From positions 1 to 59,420 of the forward strand of contig JAHFEW010000018.1 in the NCBI GenBank assembly GCA_023248215.1: 59,420 nt of DNA, in the 5' to 3' direction. Shown in pieces: positions 44,922 through 52,374 of the stretch. The notes below the pieces were generated by a model. It saw only the letters and a program-made list of their open reading frames with translations. It ran no database searches and was not told the DNA's origin. The position numbers and the translations under genes are program-made. Numbering within the stretch: the first letter of the stretch is position 1; each line of letters opens with the position of its first letter. This DNA is from Nitrospira sp. Its GTDB lineage: Bacteria > Nitrospirota > Nitrospiria > Nitrospirales > Nitrospiraceae.

Positions 44922-46007
44922 CTACTGCCGGCTCACGCGATAAAACCAAAGGATGGTAACGAGTGCGAAGATCACGTTGGGCAACCAGGCGCCGGCGAAC
45001 GGGGAAATCCACAGCGTGGTGACCAGAAACTCGCAGGCGACATTGAGGACATAGTAGACGATCACCACGATCACCCCGACCGCAAATCCACCGATGCTGC
45101 CCGATCGTTTCGAGACGATTCCTACCGGAACGCCCAGGATGCAGAACACCAGGGAGGCCGCAGGAAAGGCCAGATCTTTATAGTATTCCATCAAACGCCG
45201 GAGCGCGTTGGTATCCGTCCAGCCGGAACTGTCCAATTTGGCTCGAATGACCTCCATCGGCGTGCGTTCCTCGGCGCCGTACAGGCTCGCGCTCACGCTG
45301 AGTTTGAGATCATAGGCGGTAAAAGAAATCTTCTGGTACTCCTCGGCGTTTTGGGGCCGGCTATGGATCACGCCGTTCATGAGCCGCAGCGCGACCTGGC
45401 TGCTGGCGGGATCGGTCATGACCTGGTACTGCTGCGCGACGATGATGCGCGGATCATCGGGATTTCGCTCATCGGCCACGAAAATGCCTTTGGTGTCTTG
45501 TCCCTGCTGGGCATCCGGCACATAGATCACCATTTTTGGAATGGCCTCGTTGAACACCCCGCGATCGAGCTCCAGGACGAGTTCGTCGCGTAAGAGGTTG
45601 AGCGCCACTTTCTTGAGATTCACATTGCTCCAGGGCTGTCCCCACTGCGCCATGACCATGGTCAGGCCGCAGACCAGCGCGGCAAAGAGAAAGACCGAAT
45701 GGGAGAGCCGTAACAGGCTGAATCCGGCGGCGCGCATCGCCACGAGTTCTTTGTCGAGAGACAACCGGCCGAAGGCCGTAATGGAGGCAATGATGCCCGC
45801 GATGGGCAAGGTGAGGACCAGAAACGAGGGGAGCAAGTGGGCGAACACCTTCAAGACCGACAGAAAGCCGATCCCCTTCGTTACCAGGAGTTCCACCAGC
45901 CGCAGGAGCTCTTTGGTGAGCATCACGAAACAGAGCGCAGCCAAGCTGATGCAAAACGGGGAGAGGAGCTCGCGGAAAATATAGCGATCGAGGATGGTGT
46001 GCAGCAC
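44922..46007 (-). CDS. lptF: LPS export permease LptF (YjgP/YjgQ family)
   Basis: Partner of LptG. The 361 residues have the same plan: N-terminal helices (LDRYIFRELLSPFCISLAALC), the conserved ITAFGRLSLDKELVAMRAAGFS segment at the cytoplasmic coupling helix, a periplasmic domain, and C-terminal helices with AFPAASLVFCILGVPVGI. The start is GTG 46007 with no strong ribosome binding site, so the exact N-terminus is uncertain. The cytoplasmic ATPase LptB is not encoded here. Confidence 0.87.
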   Translation of the reverse strand: MLHTILDRYIFRELLSPFCISLAALCFVMLTKELLRLVELLVTKGIGFLSVLKVFAHLLPSFLVLTLPIAGIIASITAFGRLSLDKELVAMRAAGFSLLRLSHSVFLFAALVCGLTMVMAQWGQPWSNVNLKKVALNLLRDELVLELDRGVFNEAIPKMVIYVPDAQQGQDTKGIFVADERNPDDPRIIVAQQYQVMTDPASSQVALRLMNGVIHSRPQNAEEYQKISFTAYDLKLSVSASLYGAEERTPMEVIRAKLDSSGWTDTNALRRLMEYYKDLAFPAASLVFCILGVPVGIVSKRSGSIGGFAVGVIVVIVYYVLNVACEFLVTTLWISPFAGAWLPNVIFALVTILWFYRVSRQ

Positions 46008-46156
46008 GAGGGCGGTCGAGGTCCTACATCGAAGTCTTCAGTTACCGCACTATAGAAGAGTCTGCGGGGCTTGTAAACAGATGAGATGACAGATCCCTAA
46101 ACTATGGCTATTATGTTGCACGTGACACTCATTCATGAAATCGGTATACTCCGGTC

Positions 46157-47098
46157 ATGAAAACGACTGGAGGCAAGCCGGTGACGACCAAGCCGACCAT
46201 GACACTGGCGCAATTGACCGCCCGCTTTCCCACGGAGGAATCCTGCAAGACGTTTCTTCGTGATATGCGATGGCCGGATGGGGTGCGATGCCCGCGCTGC
46301 CACAGCGAGAAGGTGTACACCTTGAAGGCCCGCCCGTTTCATTGGGTCTGCAAGGGCAAGGATTGCGGCGGACGGAACGGCTATCGCTTCTCCGTGATCT
46401 CGAAAACCGTGTTCGAGAATACCAACTACGATCTTCGCGTCTGGTTCCAGGTGATTTACCTCATGACCCAGAGCAAGAAAGGCATCAGCGCCATGCAAAT
46501 CCATCGGCAAATCGGAAGCGGCGACTACCGGACGGCCTGGTATATGTGCCATCGTATCCGAGCCGCCATGCAGGATGGTGGCTTTGCCAAGCTCATGGGC
46601 GAGGTTGAAGTGGACGAGACCTATATCGGCGGTAAAGCCAAGAACCGCCACGGGCGAGGGATCGGAAGCGGCTTTGCGAAGGGTGAGGGTGGCCGTGGCG
46701 CCTCCGGCAAGATTGCGGTGATCGGCGCGATTGCTCGCAAGGGTAACGTGGTCTGCCAGGTCATTGAAAACGCCGACCGTATCACCATGAGCAACTTTGT
46801 CCGCAAAACCGTTGATACCCAAGTCTCGTTGGTCGCCACGGATGAAGCTTCTGGCTATGCCAAATTGAGCACGTCTTATCCTCATCATGTGATCAAGCAT
46901 CGGGAACGTGAATATGTGCGCGGGAACATCCATACGGCCAACCTGGATAGCTTCTGGAGCTTGCTGAAGCATGGCATCATGGGCACCTATCACAATGTCA
47001 GCAAGGCCTATTTGCCGCTGTATCTGGCAGAGTTCTCGTATCGGCACAATAACCGCAAGAATCCTGATATTTTCAACGCGGTCGTAGCAAGCTGCTGA
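46157..47098 (+). CDS. IS1595 (ISXO2-like) DDE transposase
   Basis: A 313-residue transposase. The N-terminus holds a zinc ribbon (CPRCHSEKVYTL ... CKGKDC). The catalytic domain has EVDETYIGG with the first Asp, ATDEASGY with the second, and the typical C-terminal segment NLDSFWSLLKHGIMGTYH with YRHNNRK. Length and motif order are intact, so the gene may be functional. It is inserted beyond lptF, transcribed away from it. A compact follow-on ORF at 47175 resembles the accessory ORF often seen next to such transposases. Confidence 0.93.
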   Translation: MKTTGGKPVTTKPTMTLAQLTARFPTEESCKTFLRDMRWPDGVRCPRCHSEKVYTLKARPFHWVCKGKDCGGRNGYRFSVISKTVFENTNYDLRVWFQVIYLMTQSKKGISAMQIHRQIGSGDYRTAWYMCHRIRAAMQDGGFAKLMGEVEVDETYIGGKAKNRHGRGIGSGFAKGEGGRGASGKIAVIGAIARKGNVVCQVIENADRITMSNFVRKTVDTQVSLVATDEASGYAKLSTSYPHHVIKHREREYVRGNIHTANLDSFWSLLKHGIMGTYHNVSKAYLPLYLAEFSYRHNNRKNPDIFNAVVASC

Positions 47099-47174
47099 GC
47101 ACGCCGCCGGTACAGCGGGCTCAGATGAAATATGACGCGAGGAATGTTCAATTGCGTTTGCTATTGGAGGGCTT

Positions 47175-47342
47175 ATGCCAAAAGCGAAACCAGTCTCACT
47201 CCACCCATTAAGCTTTGATGAGGCCATAAAAGCGATCATTCGCGTTGATCCTGAAAAGGCTGGGCCGGTAAAACCAAAGCGCAAAGTTAGGTCTCAATCT
47301 GGAAAGAATGTAAATTTCAGTCGAAATAGCCAGACTCAATAA
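47175..47342 (+). CDS. Small accessory ORF of the IS element
   Basis: A 55-residue basic protein beginning MPKAKPVSLHPLSFDEAIKA. TGGAGG lies a few bases before its ATG. The LHPLSFxEA pattern is familiar to me from small ORFs next to ISXO2-type transposases, although I cannot verify it here. It begins 76 bases after the transposase stop, and its 3' end overlaps the convergent gene at 47317-48006 by 26 bases. Function unknown. Confidence 0.6.
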   Translation: MPKAKPVSLHPLSFDEAIKAIIRVDPEKAGPVKPKRKVRSQSGKNVNFSRNSQTQ

Positions 47343-48006
47343 TTTTCCCTCTATATTTTCTGACATCTGCAAGACTATGAATGACGGGCATGTCTATTTC
47401 TTTCGGAATCAATACTGTCATGAACCATATTGTTCGCCTGTCGGTAGATGCTTTCATTTGGTCGCTGAATTGCGCCAAGATGTCTATGTTGTTTGGGGGA
47501 ATGTTGAACTTATTGCTTATTGATATTGTTTTATCCGTTAGCCTATCGACGCTTGGACTCCTAACGCCACACATCATCGCTACATCATACTTATCTTTAA
47601 ACCTTTGAAGCGACGACACATCCAAAGTGGCAAGGCAACCACCAAGACGCGGGTCTGTTCCCCATCCAACTATAGTTCTTGGTACTTTGTCAGTTACCAT
47701 CAGCGCAACGAGCACACCCCAAAGAAATGCTATTAAGGCAATTACCAGCACAGTCTCTTTCCATGACGGTCTCGCGATCCACCGTTTTTTAATTCCATAC
47801 CCCCATACCAGTGCTAAGACTGGCAATGCGAAGCTGCCGTAATCATAGAACCACTCGAAAGCTTCCTTGAGTCTGTGCGTTTGAATTGACATGAGAAAAT
47901 CTATGTTGGACAAATGTCCAATCCCCCTCCACAGAGCAGACCCCCAAAATAAAACGTGCGGGCCGGAGAATTTACTTGGTGGATTGATCTGTATTTGTTG
48001 TGGCAT
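47317..48006 (-). CDS. Hypothetical AT-rich membrane-anchored protein
   Basis: A 229-residue protein of lower GC than its surroundings. Hydrophobic segments near residues 57-72 (GSFALPVLALVWGYG) and 84-106 (TVLVIALIAFLWGVLVALMV) give two helices; the C-terminal 120 residues are soluble. No family is recognised. Composition and position behind a transposase suggest horizontal arrival, perhaps as passenger cargo. It converges on the small IS ORF. Confidence 0.55.
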   Translation of the reverse strand: MPQQIQINPPSKFSGPHVLFWGSALWRGIGHLSNIDFLMSIQTHRLKEAFEWFYDYGSFALPVLALVWGYGIKKRWIARPSWKETVLVIALIAFLWGVLVALMVTDKVPRTIVGWGTDPRLGGCLATLDVSSLQRFKDKYDVAMMCGVRSPSVDRLTDKTISISNKFNIPPNNIDILAQFSDQMKASTDRRTIWFMTVLIPKEIDMPVIHSLADVRKYRGKIIESGYFD

Positions 48007-48291
48007 AGCGAACCCCCTGGTTTAAGCGGGGCGACAGTACCGTAAACCATAGAGGGTGTCAAGATCAACACAATCTCCCAAACTATCCGCTTGACAAGAT
48101 TTTCACCCCATGGTACATCGCTCCGCACTTTTCAGCAGGTCAAGATGGGTCGGGTTGATAATTGTCTGAACTCCCCGCAAAAGCCGCCGCGCTTGCGCTG
48201 TTATTTCTCCTTTTATCGTCATCATTCCATGCGATTCAGCTGACGAGCTGACGCGCTCATTATGTCTGTGCGTTAAGAAAAGGAGGACCGT
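48007..48291. other. Leader region of the cold-shock gene
   Basis: About 285 bases without a gene. Long untranslated leaders are common before cold-shock genes. An AGGAGG at 48281-48286 serves the GTG start. An antisense frame over the cold-shock gene and this region is judged a shadow. Confidence 0.4.
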
Positions 48292-48510
48292 GTGAAGACT
48301 AAAGGGACAGTGAAATGGTTCAATGATCGTAAGGGGTTCGGGTTTATCCGGCTTGATGGCGGGGACGATGTGTTCGTCCACTATTCCGCCCTTCAGGGTG
48401 ACGGATTCAAGACGTTGAAAGAGGGTGAGAGCGTCGAGTTCGACATCGTACAGGGGGCCAAAGGTCCTCAAGCGGCGAATGTCTTGAAGGATCTCGCACC
48501 GGCTTCATAA
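48292..48510 (+). CDS. Cold-shock domain protein (CspA family)
   Basis: A 72-residue RNA/DNA-binding protein that acts as an RNA chaperone. Both nucleic-acid-binding motifs are present: KGFGFI (RNP1) and DVFVHY (RNP2), after the usual [11 protein letters not shown]. The GTG start has AGGAGG five bases upstream. A GC-rich hairpin lies just downstream (48530-48562). Confidence 0.95.
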   Translation: MKTKGTVKWFNDRKGFGFIRLDGGDDVFVHYSALQGDGFKTLKEGESVEFDIVQGAKGPQAANVLKDLAPAS

Positions 48511-48529
48511 ACGGCCGAGACAATCACGT

Positions 48530-48562
48530 CCGCGGCCCCTCTGTCGCATGGAAGGGCCGCGG
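48530..48562 (+). terminator. GC-rich hairpin after the cold-shock gene
   Basis: A perfect nine-base stem CCGCGGCCC (48530-48538) / GGGCCGCGG (48554-48562) with a 15-base loop, 20 bases after the stop codon. A T-run is absent, but its strength and position fit a termination or mRNA-stabilising role. Confidence 0.55.
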
Positions 48563-48685
48563 GCCTCTCCTCGTTGAACCCCGCTCTGGATGCCGCGTTT
48601 GCGGTGTCTGTCTTTTCCCCATTTGTTTGACAAAGAATAGGCAGACTGTTAGCGTTGACTCTCAACGTCGGGGTGAGGAGTCTCC

Positions 48686-50584
48686 TTGGCTGTCGACCGT
48701 CGAACAGTTCTCCAGAACGCGCAATTGTTCGCCTCCAAAGGCCAGTACGACGCTGCCATTGCCGAGTGGCGGAAGCTGACCATCGACACCCCTGCCGACG
48801 GCACTATTTTTAACTCCATCGGCGATCTCCAGCTCAGGCGTAATGCAAACGGGGACGCAGTCACCGCCTTTCTTCAGGCCGCCACCGCATTCCGCGCCGA
48901 AGGGTCCATCCTCAAGGCCATTGCAGCCTATAAAAAAATCCTCAAGGTCGACCCTGCACGGGTGGAGATCTACCGACATCTCGGCGACTTGAATGCCGAA
49001 CGGGGGTTACTGAGCAGCGCCGTCCAAGATTATGTGACCTTGGGCAAGCACTATCTCAAGGAGGGTCGGAGCAAAGAGGCCCTGGAGGTCTATCGCAAGA
49101 TCGTCTTGCAGGACCCCTCGAATCTAGATGCGCAGCAACGCGTGGCCGAACTCTGTGTCCAGGAAAACTTGCTGGATGAAGCTATCCGGGTATACCTCCA
49201 ACTGGGTCGAGAGCGCTCGGCCTCACAACGCTACAACGAGGCGAAAGACGCGTACATGGCGGCGCTTCGCCTGGACCCGTTGAATGCCGAAGCCAAAGAA
49301 ATTATCGCGATGATTGAGGCGGGCGGAGGCGCACCCGTGAATGTGGCCCGTGCCGCCAAACCGGCTGCGGCAACGGCCAAGGCGGGTGAGGGCAGCGATC
49401 TTATGGCTGAAGCCACCCGCCGGATCGATGAAGGGCAATATGCGGGCGCCGAAGCCATGCTCACGCAACTCTTAAGCCGAGAGCCGGGAAACCCTGAGAT
49501 CTGCCAGCTCCTCGCGCGGTTGCATCTGTTGCAAGGTAATCTTCGAGTAGCCCTCGGTGAATATCGATTCTTGGCCGGGGCGGCGCTTCGTGCTCAGGAC
49601 TATACGATGACTGAGTCCCTGATCATCGAATATCTCAAGGTCGAACCGGCGTCGGTGCCGATGTTGGAATTGCTGGGTGAGTTGTACCAAGAAAAAGGAG
49701 ACCCAACCACGGCGGCCCAGCATTTCGGCAGGGCCGTGGAGATATTGTTGGAACATCCGGAACCGGGCATGCCTACGCTCCCGGCCGAACTCTTTGAGAA
49801 AGTCCAAGCACTGGCCCCGGGGAGTGCGATCGCTCGCAAGCTGGCTCCAGCGTTCGATCCCAATGCGGCGGCAGCCTCGTCGCCGGACCAGCCGGAGGCG
49901 GCTGAGCCGATGGTGGTATCGGCGGAGCCCGTCGCACCCACGCCGGATCCCATCCCGGTTATAGTGATGCCGGCCGCAGATATGCCCTTCAAGCTACGGG
50001 AGCCATCGGCGGCGTCAGCCGCTCCCACTCCGGAGAAAACGCCCGTGGTTGCACCGGCGCATACGCCGGCTCCACCGGCAGCGACTCCGCAGCCGCCCGT
50101 CTCGCAAGTCGCTCCCGTTCAGGCCCCGCTTGCCGCCGCTGTGCCGCCCGCCGACAGCGTGGATGCGGAAACCCGCTATGCTCTGGGCATGGCCTACAAA
50201 GACATGGGATTGTTGGAGGAGGCGAAAGAAGAGTTTCTTTTCTCGATGAAGGACTCGGGGTTCTTCGTCGATTCATGTCTGATGATGGGGTTGTGTTTAA
50301 AAGAGCAGAGTCAGTCCGACCAAGCCATCCAATTGCTTGAAAAGCTCAGGGGGGATTCACGCTGTCGAGGCGGAAACGCGCAACTCGTGCGCTATGAACT
50401 CGGATTGCTGTATGAGAAGATGGGGTTGTGCGATCGCGCGGTCGCCATGTACCAATCCATTCCCTCATTCCAGGATGTGCCTCGCCGTCTTGAAACCTTG
50501 CGTGACCACGGCTCCAACGGGGTTGCCCATCCCCGACTCTCCGCATCCAAGCCTCCCAGTCCACTGCCGTTTGCCGGCCCCTAG
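48686..50584 (+). CDS. Tetratricopeptide-repeat protein
   Basis: A 632-residue protein without signal peptide. The N-terminal 200 residues are consecutive TPR units (for example AAYKKILKVDPARVEIYRHL and ALEVYRKIVLQDPSNLDAQ), with more TPRs to about residue 360. A Pro/Ala-rich linker (about 395-490) follows, then C-terminal TPRs (RYALGMAYKDMGLLEEAKEE). The TTG start at 48686 has GAGGAG six bases upstream; the first residues align with the repeat pattern, so no earlier start is needed. It probably serves as a protein scaffold. Its TAG stop is part of the repeat copy that begins at 50582. Confidence 0.82.
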   Translation: MAVDRRTVLQNAQLFASKGQYDAAIAEWRKLTIDTPADGTIFNSIGDLQLRRNANGDAVTAFLQAATAFRAEGSILKAIAAYKKILKVDPARVEIYRHLGDLNAERGLLSSAVQDYVTLGKHYLKEGRSKEALEVYRKIVLQDPSNLDAQQRVAELCVQENLLDEAIRVYLQLGRERSASQRYNEAKDAYMAALRLDPLNAEAKEIIAMIEAGGGAPVNVARAAKPAAATAKAGEGSDLMAEATRRIDEGQYAGAEAMLTQLLSREPGNPEICQLLARLHLLQGNLRVALGEYRFLAGAALRAQDYTMTESLIIEYLKVEPASVPMLELLGELYQEKGDPTTAAQHFGRAVEILLEHPEPGMPTLPAELFEKVQALAPGSAIARKLAPAFDPNAAAASSPDQPEAAEPMVVSAEPVAPTPDPIPVIVMPAADMPFKLREPSAASAAPTPEKTPVVAPAHTPAPPAATPQPPVSQVAPVQAPLAAAVPPADSVDAETRYALGMAYKDMGLLEEAKEEFLFSMKDSGFFVDSCLMMGLCLKEQSQSDQAIQLLEKLRGDSRCRGGNAQLVRYELGLLYEKMGLCDRAVAMYQSIPSFQDVPRRLETLRDHGSNGVAHPRLSASKPPSPLPFAGP

Positions 50585-50899
50585 CAGGATGCTGAAAAAG
50601 TCCGCCAGCTTCCTTCTCGCATTGATCAGACCCTCAACGTACGGCCATGGGAAAAGAGTCTGCCCCATCAGGCGCGGGGCGGGCGGGTAAGAACGTGACG
50701 CCTCGGCCCGGGACACGGCCGGCTCACCGTCTCGCCGGCGCCAAGCGTGGCGCTCATTATTCTTCGCGCCGTGGACTTCGCTGTGGCCGCGCTGGACGGC
50801 CTTTTTGACCATCCTGCGTTCACGCCGAACACCCTTTTCAACTCCTGCATTCCTGTATTTTTGAAGGTCTCCAAAGGGTTTTTCAACAACCTGGTAGTT
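50582..50899. repeat. MITE-like repeat copy A
   Basis: The core is 50582-50817. It starts TAGCAGGATGCTGAAAAAG and ends CTTTTTGACCATCCTGC, which are imperfect terminal inverted repeats. An extra module runs to about 50899 and ends TTTTTCAACAACCTGGTAG. The core is nearly identical (about 95 percent by eye) to the reverse complement of 52113-52351. The outermost dinucleotides are TA. No intact protein is encoded; together with copy B it brackets the dehydrogenase gene as a long inverted pair. Confidence 0.85.
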
Positions 50900-50992
50900 C
50901 GCTGTTCGTGAAGCGTCTCTCGGCTCCCGCTTCGGATCATCATCTCTGATGGACGAAGGTCGCGAGAAGCGTCGGCCCCTCCTCCCGTAGAG

Positions 50993-51952
50993 TCAGGTCA
51001 CCTGATTCGGCGCCGGGACACCGGCGAACACGGCAGCAATATTCTCCAGGCAGATCATCCCCATGCGCACCCGAGTTGCGAGTGTGGCGGAGCCGAGATG
51101 TGGCAGCAGCACGACCTGGCGAAGCTCTCGCAAGCTGGGATGAAACGCCGGTTCCTGCTCGAAGACGTCGAGCCCGGCGCCGGCGAGCCGGCGTTGCAGC
51201 AAGGCGCTGACCAGCGCGGCCTCATCCAAGACCGGCCCGCGCGACGTATTGATTAAGAACGCCGTCGGTTTCATGAGCGCCAACTGGCCGGGACCGATCA
51301 GGTGTTGAGTTTCGGCGGTGAGCGGCACATGGAGGCTCACAAAATCCGAGTCGCGCAGCAAGTCAGGCAACGTGCGTCGTTCCCACCGAGCGGCCAGCCG
51401 GTCTGGTGCATGGGCCGTCCGCGAGCTGTAACAGATGTGCATGTTGAAACCGGCCGCGCGATGCGCTACTGCTTGGCCAATGCGTCCCATGCCGACAATC
51501 CCGAGCACTTTTCCCGAGACATCCGTCCCCAGCATCTGTGTCGGTGCCCAGCCGGGCCAGGCCCCGGACCGCACGTAGGCATCTCCTTCCGCCACACGCC
51601 GGGCAACCGCCAGCATCAGAGCCCAAGTGAGATCGGCGGTGGATTCGGTCAAGACGTCGGGCGTATTGGTCACTACAATGCCCTGCTTCGTTGCCGCGGT
51701 GAGGTCGATGTTGTTGTACCCTACGGCGTAATTCGCCAGGACTTTGAGTCGCGGCACATCGGTCAGCATGGCGGCATCCACCCGGTCGGTCAGGGTACAG
51801 ATGGCGGCGTCCGCTTCACGGAGACCGGCCTTGACGGCGTCCCACGAAGGAGAGACGTCCCGAGGCTCGTTGAGAAGCTGAAATCGCTGATGTGCGGCGG
51901 TCATGACCGGATCGGGGAGAAGGCGGGAGATATAGAGGGTTGGACGCGACAT
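50993..51952 (-). CDS. D-2-hydroxyacid dehydrogenase (glyoxylate/hydroxypyruvate reductase type)
   Basis: It reduces a 2-keto acid such as glyoxylate or hydroxypyruvate with NAD(P)H, or the reverse. The 319 residues have the nucleotide-binding VLGIVGMGRIGQAVAHR, the catalytic Arg region NTSRGPVLDEAAL, Glu in GLDVFEQEP, and the catalytic His in LLPHLGSAT. ATG 51952 (MSRPTLYI) is preferred to an upstream start at 51997. It is transcribed opposite to its neighbours and lies between two inverted repeat copies. It could trade substrate with the FAD dehydrogenase encoded at 52375, which likely oxidises a related 2-hydroxy acid. Confidence 0.9.
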   Translation of the reverse strand: MSRPTLYISRLLPDPVMTAAHQRFQLLNEPRDVSPSWDAVKAGLREADAAICTLTDRVDAAMLTDVPRLKVLANYAVGYNNIDLTAATKQGIVVTNTPDVLTESTADLTWALMLAVARRVAEGDAYVRSGAWPGWAPTQMLGTDVSGKVLGIVGMGRIGQAVAHRAAGFNMHICYSSRTAHAPDRLAARWERRTLPDLLRDSDFVSLHVPLTAETQHLIGPGQLALMKPTAFLINTSRGPVLDEAALVSALLQRRLAGAGLDVFEQEPAFHPSLRELRQVVLLPHLGSATLATRVRMGMICLENIAAVFAGVPAPNQVT

Positions 51953-52034
51953 AGAGCCTCGCCTGGCTGCCGTGCATCTTAACGAATCGCGCGTCACGCA
52001 ACAACTCCACTCGTCCTCCTCTCTACGGACCCAT

Positions 52035-52351
52035 TAACAGGCTGTCGAAAAAATACTTCACGGCCTCGAAGTACATGAAGTCCTGTACCACGGGGCAGGA
52101 TCAGAAGCGCTCACAGGATGTTCAAAAAGGCTGTCCAGCGCGGCCGCAGCGAGGTCCACGGCGCGAAGAATAATGAGCGCCACGCTTGGGACGCCGGCGA
52201 GACGGTGAGCCGGCCGTGTCCCGGGCCGAGGCGTCACATTCTTACCCGTCCGCCCCGCGCCTGCTGGGGCAGACTCTTTTCCCATGGCCGTACGTTGAGG
52301 GTCTGATCAATGCGAGAAGGAAGCTGGCGGACTTTTTCAACATCCTGCTAG
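52035..52351. repeat. MITE-like repeat copy B, inverted relative to copy A
   Basis: It is the reverse complement of copy A. The core 52113-52351 runs from ACAGGATGTTCAAAAAGG to TTTTTCAACATCCTGCTAG. An outer module from about 52035 starts TTAACAGGCTGTCGAAAAAA. It ends 23 bases before the ATG of the FAD dehydrogenase, so that gene's promoter or leader lies within the element. An open frame through it (from 52186) is not taken as coding. Confidence 0.85.
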
Positions 52352-52374
52352 AATATGACAACGCAATCACGAGC

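Larger units (their letters stand above)
46157..47342 (+). mobile_element. IS1595-family insertion element (ends not resolved)
   Basis: It comprises the transposase and a small following ORF. The AT-rich gene at 47317-48006 may also have arrived with it. I could not identify matching terminal inverted repeats or a target duplication in the flanks, so the outer limits are those of the coding regions only. Confidence 0.65.

Noticed and set aside
46133-47284. 383-residue antisense open frame over the transposase
   Set aside because: The plus-strand transposase has full catalytic motifs; the antisense product has none.
52186-52374. 63-residue N-terminal extension of the FAD dehydrogenase frame
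   Set aside because: The extension lies inside repeat copy B and is not protein-like; ATG 52375 begins the conserved protein.
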